Shown: positions 53,768 through 61,548 of the stretch, piece by piece | How positions within the stretch are numbered: position 1 is the first letter of the stretch | How the letters are laid out: the number at the start of each line of letters is the position of its first letter | Program-made: the position numbers and the translations under genes | The notes under the pieces: generated by a model | Seen by the model: only the letters and a program-made list of their open reading frames with translations | What the model was told of the DNA's origin: nothing | The model's database searches: none | Assembly (NCBI GenBank): GCA_947591245.1 | Contig: CANQCY010000001.1 | Location: forward strand, 143,733 to 207,732 | Reading direction: 5' to 3' | Source of the DNA: an uncultured Lachnospiraceae bacterium | GTDB taxonomy: Bacteria > Bacillota > Clostridia > Lachnospirales > Lachnospiraceae | DNA length: 64,000 bases

Positions 53768-53796
53768 TTGACGCAGGACGAAAAATAATATATAAT
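53768..53796 (+). promoter_or_regulatory. Sigma-A type promoter of scpA-scpB
   Basis: TTGACG (53768-53773), 17-base spacer, TATAAT (53791-53796). The scpA start is about 50 bases downstream of the expected transcription start. Confidence 0.8.
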
Positions 53797-53851
53797 GGTT
53801 TGGTGTCCGCCGTTGATGGATCAATGATTGTGCCGGAGAGGAAGTGAGAAT

Positions 53852-54598
53852 GTGGGAATACCTGTTAAACTGGAGGTTTTTGAGGGGCCGCTGGATCTTT
53901 TATTGCATTTAATCGAGAAAAACAAAGTAGATATTTATGATATTCCCATTGTTCTTATAACGGAACAGTATCTGGATTATGTCAGCCAGATGGACGCAAG
54001 GGATATGGATGTCATGAGCGAATTTCTTGTGATGGCCGCGACGCTTGTACGGATTAAGTCGAAGATGCTCCTGCCGCCGGAGGAGGAGGACGAGGAAGAA
54101 TACGAGGATCCAAGGCAGGAACTGATTGAACGCATTCTCGAATACAAGATGTATAAATACGCATCATTTGAACTGAAGGACCGGCAGATCGATGCGGGCA
54201 AGGTGATGTTTAAAGAACCGACGATTCCGGACGAAATCTTGAATTTCCATGAGGATGTGCCGATCGATGAGCTGCTGAGCGACGTCACGCTGGCGAAGCT
54301 GCGGGGGATTTTCAATTCCGTCATGAAGAAACAGGTCGATAAGATCGATCCGATCCGCAGCAAGTTTGGGGAAATTGAAAAAGAAGAGATCAGTCTGGAA
54401 GACCATATCATTTTTTTGGAGGAATATGCGAAGGAACACCGCACGTTCAGCTTCCGCATGTTATTGGAATCCGGCAGGGGAAAGACGTATGTGATCGTCA
54501 CGTTTCTTGGCATCCTTGAGATGATGAAAATGGGCAGGTTATCCATCGTGCAGGAAAATATTTTTGACGATATCAGGATTACATATTTGGAGGAATAG
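53852..54598 (+). CDS. scpA: Segregation and condensation protein ScpA
   Basis: ScpA is the kleisin that bridges the SMC dimer heads with ScpB in chromosome condensation. The N-terminus VKLEVFEGPLDLLLHLIEKNKVDIYDIPI is the family signature, followed by RDMDVMSEFLVMAATLVRIKSKMLLP and an acidic run. The C-terminal winged helix (VIVTFLGILEMMKMGRLSIVQ) is present. GTG 53852 gives MGIPVKLEVFEG, the usual beginning, after GAGGAAGTGA; TTG 53828 is rejected. scpB starts three bases after the stop. Confidence 0.96.
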   Translation: MGIPVKLEVFEGPLDLLLHLIEKNKVDIYDIPIVLITEQYLDYVSQMDARDMDVMSEFLVMAATLVRIKSKMLLPPEEEDEEEYEDPRQELIERILEYKMYKYASFELKDRQIDAGKVMFKEPTIPDEILNFHEDVPIDELLSDVTLAKLRGIFNSVMKKQVDKIDPIRSKFGEIEKEEISLEDHIIFLEEYAKEHRTFSFRMLLESGRGKTYVIVTFLGILEMMKMGRLSIVQENIFDDIRITYLEE

Positions 54599-54601
54599 AC
54601 G

Positions 54602-55189
54602 GTGAATATAAAAGAGTTGGAAGCAGTTATAGAGGCAATTTTATTTACGATGGGAGAAGCGGTTGAGGTAGAGAGAATCGCAGCGGCGGTGGAGCATGAC
54701 GAGGATACGATAAGAAGGCTGATAAGAAACATGATGACCCACTATGAAAAGAGCGACCGGGGAATTCGGATTATCGAACTGGACGGCTCGTTCCAGCTCT
54801 GTACCAAACCGGAGATGTATGAGTATTTGATCCGGGTCGCACACGTTCCCAAAAAGCATGCGCTTACAGACGTCATGCTGGAAACATTGTCGATCATAGC
54901 CTATAAACAGCCGATCACCAGGCTTGAGATAGAAAAAATCCGCGGCGTCAAGTGTGATCACGTGGTCAATAAGCTGATCGAGTACAATCTGATCTGCGAG
55001 GCGGGCAGGCTGGATGCGCCGGGACGCCCGATCTTATTTGCTACAACAGAGGAATTTCTGCGATATTTCGGCATTGAGTCGCTGGAAGAGCTTCCGATTC
55101 TGAATCAGGAGACGATCGAGAATTTCAGGGAAGAAGCGGAGCGGGAGGTGCTCAGGGAGATGGAAAGGGAAAAAGAAGAGAGCGGCTGA
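54602..55189 (+). CDS. scpB: Segregation and condensation protein ScpB
   Basis: ScpB is a winged-helix protein that binds ScpA in the SMC condensin. The family pattern ELEAVIEAILFTMGEAVEVERIA, LSIIAYKQPITRLEIEKIRGV and GRLDAPGRPILFATTEEFLRYFGI is present. Length is 195 residues with an acidic end. Start is GTG 54602; the upstream site is the weak GGAGG within the scpA end. A short hairpin overlaps its stop. Confidence 0.96.
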   Translation: MNIKELEAVIEAILFTMGEAVEVERIAAAVEHDEDTIRRLIRNMMTHYEKSDRGIRIIELDGSFQLCTKPEMYEYLIRVAHVPKKHALTDVMLETLSIIAYKQPITRLEIEKIRGVKCDHVVNKLIEYNLICEAGRLDAPGRPILFATTEEFLRYFGIESLEELPILNQETIENFREEAEREVLREMEREKEESG

Positions 55190-55198
55190 AAAAGCCGC
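55182..55198 (-). terminator. Short hairpin between converging scpB and the aldolase-like gene
   Basis: GCGGCT (55182-55187) and AGCCGC (55193-55198) form a 6-bp stem with a 5-base loop. Read on the minus strand it is followed by a pyrimidine-rich stretch (TCTCTTCTTTTT), which would suit termination of the minus-strand gene. On the plus strand no T-run follows. It overlaps the scpB stop codon. Confidence 0.4.
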
Positions 55199-55225
55199 CC
55201 ATGGAATTCTTGTTTCATTCTCGAT

Positions 55226-56206
55226 TTATTTATAATCTACAAGATCAACATAAAATTTGCGGTAGTCGGTGCGATGTTCTTTCGTCGCAGCGATCGCTGT
55301 ACGCGGATGCTGATTCAGCTGTCCGGTCAGAAGATATGGGATATCATATCCCCATATGACGCCTTGTTCTTTGAGCGGGACGATTTCATGTTCCAATATA
55401 TCCAAAATCGGAAGTATATTATATTTCGGGTTTTTCAAAAATCCGAGCATAAGCTCGCTTGCACAGTTGCCGGCGCCGCGTCCCATGCCGCTGACGGTCA
55501 CGTCGAGATAGCTCACGCCCCTGGAGAGCGCTTCGATCGTGTTGGCAAACGCAAGCTGCTGATTGTTGTGGGCGTGGATGCCGATGTATTTATTATATTT
55601 TTCTGCCGCAGAGAGATATTTGTCTGCCAGCTTTCTCATCTGTTCCGGGTAAATGGCGCCGTAGCTGTCCACGATATAGATGCCGTTGGCGGGACTCTGC
55701 CCGATCAGGTGAAGCGCCTCGTCAATATCCGAGTCGTTATCGCTTGAGATCGCCATAATATTGATTGTAGTTTCGTAGCCCTTATCGTGGCAGTATTCTA
55801 CCATTTCAACCGCCGCCGGGATCGTATTGATATAGGTGGCGACGCGCACGAGGTCGATGACGCTGTCGTTTTTGTCGATGATGTCGTGGCGGAAATCCGT
55901 TCTGCCTACATCTGCCATAACGGCGATCTTCATATCGCTGTCATTGTCGCCTACGATTCTGCGGAGATCTTCTTCTTTACAGAATTTCCACGGCCCAAAA
56001 TCTTCTTCCGGGAAAATATCCCTTGACGCCTTGTAACCAAATTCCATATAATCAACGCCGGCTTTGATGTTTGCGCGGTAAAGGTTTTTAATAAATTCAT
56101 CTGTGAAACGGAAATCGTTTACGAGTCCGCCGTCCCGGACGGTTGCATCTACTACCCGCACATCCCGGCGGTATGACAGTATTGTTCCTTTTGATTTCGC
56201 AGTCAT
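55226..56206 (-). CDS. HMGL-like aldolase-family protein, substrate unknown
   Basis: This 326-residue TIM-barrel protein resembles the pyruvate carboxyltransferase/HMG-CoA lyase group and 4-hydroxy-2-oxovalerate aldolase. Metal-site features are D20-A-T-V-R24-D25-G-G (family usually D-x-T-L-R-D-G) and H211-A-H213-N-N. GMGRGAGNCASEL near 240-252 is the glycine-rich motif. The catalytic reaction is not known. The start at 56206 has TAGGAGGATA just upstream on the minus strand. It is the only minus-strand gene in the window and stands alone, divergent from purM. Confidence 0.8.
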   Translation of the reverse strand: MTAKSKGTILSYRRDVRVVDATVRDGGLVNDFRFTDEFIKNLYRANIKAGVDYMEFGYKASRDIFPEEDFGPWKFCKEEDLRRIVGDNDSDMKIAVMADVGRTDFRHDIIDKNDSVIDLVRVATYINTIPAAVEMVEYCHDKGYETTINIMAISSDNDSDIDEALHLIGQSPANGIYIVDSYGAIYPEQMRKLADKYLSAAEKYNKYIGIHAHNNQQLAFANTIEALSRGVSYLDVTVSGMGRGAGNCASELMLGFLKNPKYNILPILDILEHEIVPLKEQGVIWGYDIPYLLTGQLNQHPRTAIAATKEHRTDYRKFYVDLVDYK

Positions 56207-56265
56207 TTCATATCCTCCTATGTTTTATGCATAAAATCCCTTGTCCATAAAAAAATCCATTTTCT

Positions 56266-56294
56266 ATTGTATCAGAAAATGGGTTTTGTGAAAA
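56266..56294 (-). promoter_or_regulatory. Candidate promoter of the aldolase-like gene, inside an inverted repeat
   Basis: Read on the minus strand: TTTTCA, 17-base spacer, TACAAT. The -10 lies in the 8-base loop of an inverted repeat whose arms are 56252-56265 and 56274-56287 (13 of 14 pairs Watson-Crick, one G-U). The match to consensus is moderate. Confidence 0.4.
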
Positions 56295-56324
56295 GGAGAA
56301 ATTTAAAAAAAGTTACAGATCAAT

Positions 56325-56353
56325 TTGTATATTGAAAAAAAGTGTGTTATAAT
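56325..56353 (+). promoter_or_regulatory. Promoter of purM-purN-purD-glyA
   Basis: TTGTAT (56325-56330), 17-base spacer ending GTGT, TATAAT (56348-56353). It lies about 40 bases before the purM start. No purine riboswitch fold was seen in the short leader. Confidence 0.7.
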
Positions 56354-56393
56354 GGCAACGTATGACAAGCTTAATAACGGAGGTATGAAGACC

Positions 56394-57419
56394 ATGGATT
56401 ACAAGAAAGCGGGAGTTGACATCGAGGCGGGCTACCGAGCAGTTTCACTTATGAAAGAGCACATCGAATCTACGATGAGACCAGAAGTACTTACAGATAT
56501 CGGCGGGTTTTCGGGCGCATTTTCCATGAAGCGGTTTATGGAAATGGAAGAACCGACGCTCGTTTCGGGTACGGATGGAGTTGGAACAAAACTGAAGCTG
56601 GCGTTTCTGATGGAGAAACATGACACGATCGGGATCGACTGCGTAGCTATGTGCGTAAACGATATTGCCTGCGCGGGCGGCGAACCGCTATTTTTCTTAG
56701 ATTATATTGCTTGTGGAAAAAATGATCCGGAAAAAATCGCCAGAATCGTGAAAGGGGTGTCAGACGGCTGCCGCCAGTCCGGCGCGGCGCTGATCGGCGG
56801 AGAGACGGCGGAGATGCCGGGATTTTATCCGGCGGACGAGTACGACCTTGCCGGTTTCTCAGTGGGGATCGTGGACAAAAAGGACATGATCACTGGACAG
56901 AACCTGCGGGCGGGAGACGTACTCGTGGGGATTGCTTCATCGGGCATACACAGCAATGGATATTCCCTTGTGCGCCAGGTGTTCGCGATGAGTAAGGACG
57001 CTTTAAGCCGCACGTATGAAAGTCTTTCCGGCACGCTTGGAGAAACTCTTCTTACCCCGACAAAAATATATGTGAGGGCGCTGCGGGCGATCCGGGAAGC
57101 GGATGTGGAGATCAAGGCGTGCAGCCATATTACCGGAGGGGGATTTTACGAGAATATTCCGCGTATGCTCAAAGAAGGAACGCATGCCGTCATAAATAAG
57201 AACAGTTTTTTCGTACCCCCTATTTTTGAGATGCTTGCCAAGGATGGAAACGTGTCAGAAGAAGCGATGTATAATACATACAATATGGGTGTGGGAATGG
57301 TCGTTGCGGTGAGCAAACAGGATGTGGACAAGGCGGTCCAAGCGATCCGCTCCGCAGGAGAGACGCCGTATGCGATCGGGGAAATAACGGACGGCAAAAA
57401 AGGAATCACCTTAAAATAA
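56394..57419 (+). CDS. purM: Phosphoribosylformylglycinamidine cyclo-ligase (AIR synthetase)
   Basis: PurM closes the imidazole ring in purine synthesis. Family motifs: [61 protein letters not shown] and [19 protein letters not shown] 56394 is chosen: GGAGG at 56379-56383 is ten bases upstream, while ATG 56385 is too close. Length is 341 residues. It leads a short purine gene group. Confidence 0.97.
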   Translation: MDYKKAGVDIEAGYRAVSLMKEHIESTMRPEVLTDIGGFSGAFSMKRFMEMEEPTLVSGTDGVGTKLKLAFLMEKHDTIGIDCVAMCVNDIACAGGEPLFFLDYIACGKNDPEKIARIVKGVSDGCRQSGAALIGGETAEMPGFYPADEYDLAGFSVGIVDKKDMITGQNLRAGDVLVGIASSGIHSNGYSLVRQVFAMSKDALSRTYESLSGTLGETLLTPTKIYVRALRAIREADVEIKACSHITGGGFYENIPRMLKEGTHAVINKNSFFVPPIFEMLAKDGNVSEEAMYNTYNMGVGMVVAVSKQDVDKAVQAIRSAGETPYAIGEITDGKKGITLK

Positions 57420-57554
57420 GCGTGAGAAGATGTCCTAAACTGGACGATGCGCTGCGTCCGCACCGCCAAAGAATATCTAGGCCTCATGTCAGAAGGATTT
57501 GCAGAGCCAATTCTTCGCTTCATGAGATCAATTGCAAGAATGGAGGGTAACAGG

Positions 57555-58178
57555 ATGAAAATCGCAGTACTTGTATCGGGCGGCGGTACAAATCTTCAGG
57601 CGATTATCGACCAATTCCAGTCAGGAGGAATTACAAACGCCTCGCTGGAGCTCGTGGTCAGCAATAAGCAGGGAGCGTATGCGCTGAAACGTGCCGAGAA
57701 AAACGGAATCAGCCGGAAAGTGATCGTTCCGAAGGACTTTTCTACAAGAGAAGAATATGGAGAAGCAATGATACGCTGTCTGGAAGAGTATCAGATTGAC
57801 CTCGTTGTTCTTGCCGGTTTTCTCGTGATTTTGCCGGAAAATCTGGTTCGGCATTTTGAAGGGCGGATGATCAATATCCATCCCTCGCTTATCCCTTCTC
57901 ACTGCGGACCTGGATATTATGGGCTTAAGGTACATGAAAGCGTGCTCAAAAGAGGAAATAAGGTGACGGGCGCTACTGTACATTTTGTCAACGAGATTCC
58001 GGACGGGGGGCCGATCATATCGCAGAAGGCGGTAGAGGTCAGGCAGGACGATACGCCGGAGACGCTGCAGCTCCGTGTGATGCAGCAGGCAGAGTGGAGC
58101 ATACTTCCGAAAGCGATCGATGACATTGCGAACGGAAGAATAACGATTGAAGACGGAATCGTAAAGGTAGAAAATTGA
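57555..58178 (+). CDS. purN: Phosphoribosylglycinamide formyltransferase
   Basis: PurN moves a formyl group from 10-formyl-THF to GAR. Motifs: IAVLVSGGGTNLQAIID at the N-terminus, VVLAGFLVILPENLV, and the catalytic segment INIHPSLIPSHCGPGYYG with H in the HPS position and NEIPDGGPI with D. ATG 57555 follows GGAGGG; the frame is open 36 codons further upstream (57447) without a ribosome site. The 135-base stretch between purM and purN is otherwise unassigned. Confidence 0.95.
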   Translation: MKIAVLVSGGGTNLQAIIDQFQSGGITNASLELVVSNKQGAYALKRAEKNGISRKVIVPKDFSTREEYGEAMIRCLEEYQIDLVVLAGFLVILPENLVRHFEGRMINIHPSLIPSHCGPGYYGLKVHESVLKRGNKVTGATVHFVNEIPDGGPIISQKAVEVRQDDTPETLQLRVMQQAEWSILPKAIDDIANGRITIEDGIVKVEN

Positions 58179-58196
58179 TATTTTTAACCTGGCAAG

Positions 58197-58214
58197 TTTG
58201 GGCGCGCGCCCAAA
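58197..58214 (+). repeat. GC-rich perfect palindrome between purN and purD
   Basis: TTTGGGCGCGCGCCCAAA is an 18-base perfect palindrome, extended outward with a one-base offset by AAG / AACT flanks. A second palindrome, ATGCGCGCAT at 58254-58263, and a related TGCGCG at 58240-58245 lie a little further on. The 121-base gap is in the middle of an operon, so these may be RNA hairpins or a protein site. No T-run follows either of them. Confidence 0.6.
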
Positions 58215-58299
58215 ACTGGCTGGAATTTCAGATCCATATATGCGCGAAAGGCATGCGCGCATGGAGGATACGCATACATAAATAAGGAGGATTTGATGG

Positions 58300-59568
58300 A
58301 TGAATGTACTAATTGTGGGCAGCGGCGGGCGCGAGCATGCGATTGCCGCGAGCGCAGCAAAGAGCGGGCACGTGGACAAGCTGTACTGTGCACCCGGAAA
58401 TGCGGGGATCGCAAGCGTGGCGGAATGTGTGGATATCGGAGCTATGGAATTCGATAAACTGGCAGATTTTGCGGAAGAGCACGAAGTGGGCCTGACGATT
58501 ATCGGCATGGACGAGCCGCTTGTGGGAGGCATCGTAGATGTATTTGAAGAACGCGGGCTTCGGGTGTTTGGCCCCCGCAAAAATGCGGCAATGATCGAGG
58601 GCAGCAAAGTGTTTGCCAAGGATTTGATGAAAAAGTATGGGATTCCGACGGCAGCTTATGAAATATTTACGGATCCGGAGGAGGCGCTCGCTTATCTGGA
58701 GACGGCGAAAATACCGATCGTTCTCAAAGCGGACGGGCTGGCGCTTGGTAAAGGGGCGCTGGTGTGCAATACTCTGGATGAAGCGAAAGCAGCCGTAAAA
58801 ACGCTCATGCTTGACAAACAATTTGGTGACGCGGGGGATCGGATCGTCGTGGAAGAGTTTATGACCGGACGCGAGGTATCGGTGCTGTGCTACTGCGACG
58901 GAACGTGCATCAAGCCGATGACGAGCGCACAGGACCACAAACGCGCGAAAGACAACGACGAGGGCTTAAATACGGGAGGTATGGGTACATTTTCACCGAG
59001 TCCGTTTTATGATGATAAAGAGATTCAGAAATTCTGCGAAACAAAGATTTATCGGCCGACGATGGACGCGATGAAGGCAGAAGGAAGAGAGTTTACCGGC
59101 ATCCTTTTTGTCGGCCTTATGCTGACGGAAGACGGACCGAAGGTATTGGAGTACAATGCCAGATTTGGCGATCCGGAGGCCCAGGTCGTATTGCCGCGCA
59201 TGAAAAATGACATCATTGACGTTATGAACGCCTGCATTGACGGGACGCTGGATCAGGTTGACCTGCAGTTTGAGGATAATGCGGCGGTATGCGTTATATT
59301 GGCTTCCGACGGCTATCCGGAGAGCTATGAAAAAGGAAAAGCGATCACCGGCTTAGAAAACTTTGACGGCAAGGAAGGGTATTATGTTTTTCATGCCGGA
59401 ACAAAGGAGGAGGACGGACAGATCGTCACAAACGGCGGGCGCGTGCTCGGCATAACAGCGAAAGGGCGCGATCTGACCGAGGCGAGGAAAAACGCCTATG
59501 CCGCGACGGAGTGGGTATCCTTTGAAAATAAGTATATGAGGCGGGATATCGCAATCAATTTTGTATGA
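58300..59568 (+). CDS. purD: Phosphoribosylamine-glycine ligase (GAR synthetase)
   Basis: PurD joins glycine to phosphoribosylamine using ATP. The N-terminus is MNVLIVGSGGREHAIAASAAKS, the ATP-grasp motifs include VLKADGLALGKGALV and GGMGTFSPSPFY, and EYNARFGDPEAQVVLPRM is the family metal-site segment. Length is 422 residues. ATG 58300 is nine bases after GGAGG. It follows the unusual palindromes and is followed by glyA after 38 bases. Confidence 0.97.
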   Translation: MNVLIVGSGGREHAIAASAAKSGHVDKLYCAPGNAGIASVAECVDIGAMEFDKLADFAEEHEVGLTIIGMDEPLVGGIVDVFEERGLRVFGPRKNAAMIEGSKVFAKDLMKKYGIPTAAYEIFTDPEEALAYLETAKIPIVLKADGLALGKGALVCNTLDEAKAAVKTLMLDKQFGDAGDRIVVEEFMTGREVSVLCYCDGTCIKPMTSAQDHKRAKDNDEGLNTGGMGTFSPSPFYDDKEIQKFCETKIYRPTMDAMKAEGREFTGILFVGLMLTEDGPKVLEYNARFGDPEAQVVLPRMKNDIIDVMNACIDGTLDQVDLQFEDNAAVCVILASDGYPESYEKGKAITGLENFDGKEGYYVFHAGTKEEDGQIVTNGGRVLGITAKGRDLTEARKNAYAATEWVSFENKYMRRDIAINFV

Positions 59569-59606
59569 TAAAAGCGTTTAACTAAAAATAGAAAAGGAGA
59601 AAGACT

Positions 59607-60845
59607 ATGTATTCATTTGATGAAGTTGTAAAAGCGGATCCTGAGCTTGCGAAAGCGATGGAACTGGAAACGGGGAGACAGAATGACCATATTGAACTGA
59701 TCGCTTCGGAGAACTTTGTGAGCAAGGCGGTTATGGCAGCGATGGGAAGCACGTGCACAAATAAATATGCGGAGGGCTATCCGGGAAAGCGCTATTATGG
59801 CGGATGCCAGTATGTGGATATGATCGAGGAACTTGCCAGGAATCGCGCAAAGGAGCTGTTTCAGTGTACGTATGCGAACGTGCAGCCCCATTCAGGCGCA
59901 CAGGCAAATATGGCGGTGTTCTTTGCTCTTGTGAAACCGGGCGAGACCGTGATGGGCATGAATCTTGACCATGGCGGACATCTTTCCCACGGAAGTCCGG
60001 CAAACATTTCCGGCACGTATTACAACATTGTTCCTTACGGAGTCAATGACGAGGGCTTTATCGATTATGGGGAGGTAGAGAGGATTGCGAAGGAGTGCCG
60101 CCCGAAAATGATCATTGCCGGGGCAAGCGCTTACTGCCGCAAAATCGATTTTAAGAAATTCCGTGAGATCGCGGATGAGGTAGGCGCGTTTCTCATGGTT
60201 GACATGGCCCATATCGCCGGACTTGTCGCCGCGGGCGTTCACGAGAGTCCCATTCCGTATGCTCATGTTACGACGACGACGACGCATAAGACGTTGCGCG
60301 GCCCGCGCGGGGGAATGATTTTGTCAAGCGAGGAATTTGCTGCGGAGTATAAATTGAATAAATCGATCTTTCCGGGTACGCAGGGCGGTCCGCTGATGCA
60401 TGTGATTGCCGCCAAGGCGGTTTGTTTGAAAGAGGCGCTGGATCCGAGCTTTAAGGAATACGGAAAAAATGTCGTAGGAAATGCGCAGGCGCTTTCAAAA
60501 GGCCTGATGAGCCGCGGCATCGACATCGTGTCCGGCGGTACGGACAATCATTTGATGTTAGTGGATCTTGTCAAGAAGGGACTGACCGGAAAACAGGTCG
60601 AAGCATGGTTGGATGAGGCAAATATTACTGCGAATAAGAATACGATTCCAAATGATCCGCAGAGCCCGTTTGTGACGAGCGGTATCCGGCTTGGTACAGC
60701 GGCCGTTACGACAAGGGGAATGAATACGGATGATATGGATCAGATCGCAGAGGCGATTGCGATGATGATTGATGACGCGCAGTCCAATAAATCCAAAGCA
60801 ATGGAAATTGTAAAGGCATTGACAGAACGGTATCCTCTGTATTAA
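59607..60845 (+). CDS. glyA: Serine hydroxymethyltransferase
   Basis: GlyA converts serine and THF to glycine and methylene-THF, providing both glycine for PurD and one-carbon units for PurN. Motifs: [38 protein letters not shown] segment, and the PLP lysine K228 in [16 protein letters not shown]. Length is 412 residues. Start follows AAAAGGAG. It ends the purine gene group; a terminator-like hairpin follows. Confidence 0.97.
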   Translation: MYSFDEVVKADPELAKAMELETGRQNDHIELIASENFVSKAVMAAMGSTCTNKYAEGYPGKRYYGGCQYVDMIEELARNRAKELFQCTYANVQPHSGAQANMAVFFALVKPGETVMGMNLDHGGHLSHGSPANISGTYYNIVPYGVNDEGFIDYGEVERIAKECRPKMIIAGASAYCRKIDFKKFREIADEVGAFLMVDMAHIAGLVAAGVHESPIPYAHVTTTTTHKTLRGPRGGMILSSEEFAAEYKLNKSIFPGTQGGPLMHVIAAKAVCLKEALDPSFKEYGKNVVGNAQALSKGLMSRGIDIVSGGTDNHLMLVDLVKKGLTGKQVEAWLDEANITANKNTIPNDPQSPFVTSGIRLGTAAVTTRGMNTDDMDQIAEAIAMMIDDAQSNKSKAMEIVKALTERYPLY

Positions 60846-60862
60846 AGAATGCAGGCAAAATG

Positions 60863-60920
60863 TTTTCCGCCCGTGCGGTTGGATGGCCGTGAATCGGAGC
60901 CGCACAGGCGGAAAATTATT
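60863..60920 (+). terminator. Long hairpin after glyA
   Basis: TTTTCCGCCCGTGCGG (60863-60878) pairs with CCGCACAGGCGGAAAA (60900-60915), 15 of 16 positions matching around a 21-base loop. The downstream base run is TTATTT, so the T-tract is weak; a stronger T-run occurs at 60937-60943. It probably ends the purM-glyA transcript. On the minus strand it is also a strong stem. Confidence 0.65.
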
Positions 60921-61024
60921 TGCCGGCCGTTTGTTATTTTTTTCCCCAAAGCGCCGATAAATATAGTAAGAAGCAATAATAAACCTTTCCGATATGTATT
61001 TGCAGAACTAAGCTCAAGGAGGAG

Positions 61025-61303
61025 ATTAAAGCAAACACGATTCAAAAGGGAATTATTATACAGGCTATATATCCGGTCAAGCATGTACCTAAAATTCGCT
61101 ATGATGGAAATGAGGCAAAGGATGGCGGAGAAAATTTCCAGCAGGCGCTTGAAGCGGCGAGAGAGAAAAAATCGGAAAGGGATAGCCGTAGGAAAAGCGC
61201 CCCTGTTAAGCCGCTTGAGATGATGGGCGGCATGAACCAGTATAACAGGTATGCACAAGAGATTTTTTATGCTATGAGTTCAGAAGCGGATTATAAGTGC
61301 TAG
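61025..61303 (+). CDS. Coding-like frame of 92 residues without a standard start codon
   Basis: The frame is open from 60983 to the stop TAG at 61301 and reads like a real protein: IKANTIQKGIIIQAIYPVKH at the N-terminus, a charged Glu/Arg/Lys middle (about 44-58), and MNQYNRYAQEIFYAMSSEAD near the end. A strong ribosome site, AAGGAGGAG at 61016-61024, lies directly before, but no ATG, GTG or TTG occurs between the upstream stop and residue 66. ATT 61025 or 61040 would have to serve as start, or the start codon was lost by mutation. No family is recognised. A terminator at 61464-61498 follows. Either a small gene with rare initiation or a young pseudogene. Confidence 0.45.
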   Translation: MKANTIQKGIIIQAIYPVKHVPKIRYDGNEAKDGGENFQQALEAAREKKSERDSRRKSAPVKPLEMMGGMNQYNRYAQEIFYAMSSEADYKC

Positions 61304-61315
61304 CATGCCAGCCGA

Positions 61316-61480
61316 ATGCCGATGGATCGTTCAGAAAACGAAAGTTTCCCTGAATATCCGGATTGCATGGAGCTGTCAGCAAGGGGAAGTGCTGAAAACG
61401 GAAAAAAATACGAAAGGAAGGTTGAATGCATGAAGTGTATTCATACCACACGACACAGAGGGGGCCGTCTGACAGAGTAA
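61316..61480 (+). other. Second short in-frame ORF after the start-less frame
   Basis: The same reading frame continues after the TAG at 61301-61303, and an ATG at 61316 opens 54 codons ending TAA 61478-61480. There is no ribosome site before 61316; AAAGGAAGG at 61413-61421 could serve an internal ATG at 61430. The peptide (MDRSENESFPEYPDCMELSA at the start) is acidic then basic. This may be chance, or the C-terminal remnant of a longer gene cut by a stop codon. Confidence 0.2.
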
Positions 61481-61498
61481 TAAGTGAGGCGGCTTTTT
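61464..61498 (+). terminator. Terminator before the GH43 gene
   Basis: GCCGTCT (61464-61470) pairs with AGGCGGC (61487-61493), with one G-U pair, a 16-base loop, then TTTTT. It separates the 60980-61480 region from the glycoside hydrolase genes and supports the idea that something upstream of it is transcribed as its own unit. Confidence 0.65.
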
Positions 61499-61548
61499 CT
61501 ATTTATATAAAATGATCTCAGATTATTAAAAGAAAAGAGGAGAAGGAA

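Noticed and set aside
60842..61258. ORFs of 138 codons (minus) and 124 codons (plus, 60849-61223) in the gap after glyA
   Set aside because: The plus frame crosses the glyA hairpin and is Arg-rich without a ribosome site; the minus frame mirrors it. The frame at 61025-61303 looks far more like protein and overlaps both.
61394..61407. Catabolite-repression (cre) site resembling TGAAAACGGAAAAA before GH43
   Set aside because: Only the left half fits the cre consensus; the right half lacks the final CA, and it lies upstream of a terminator.
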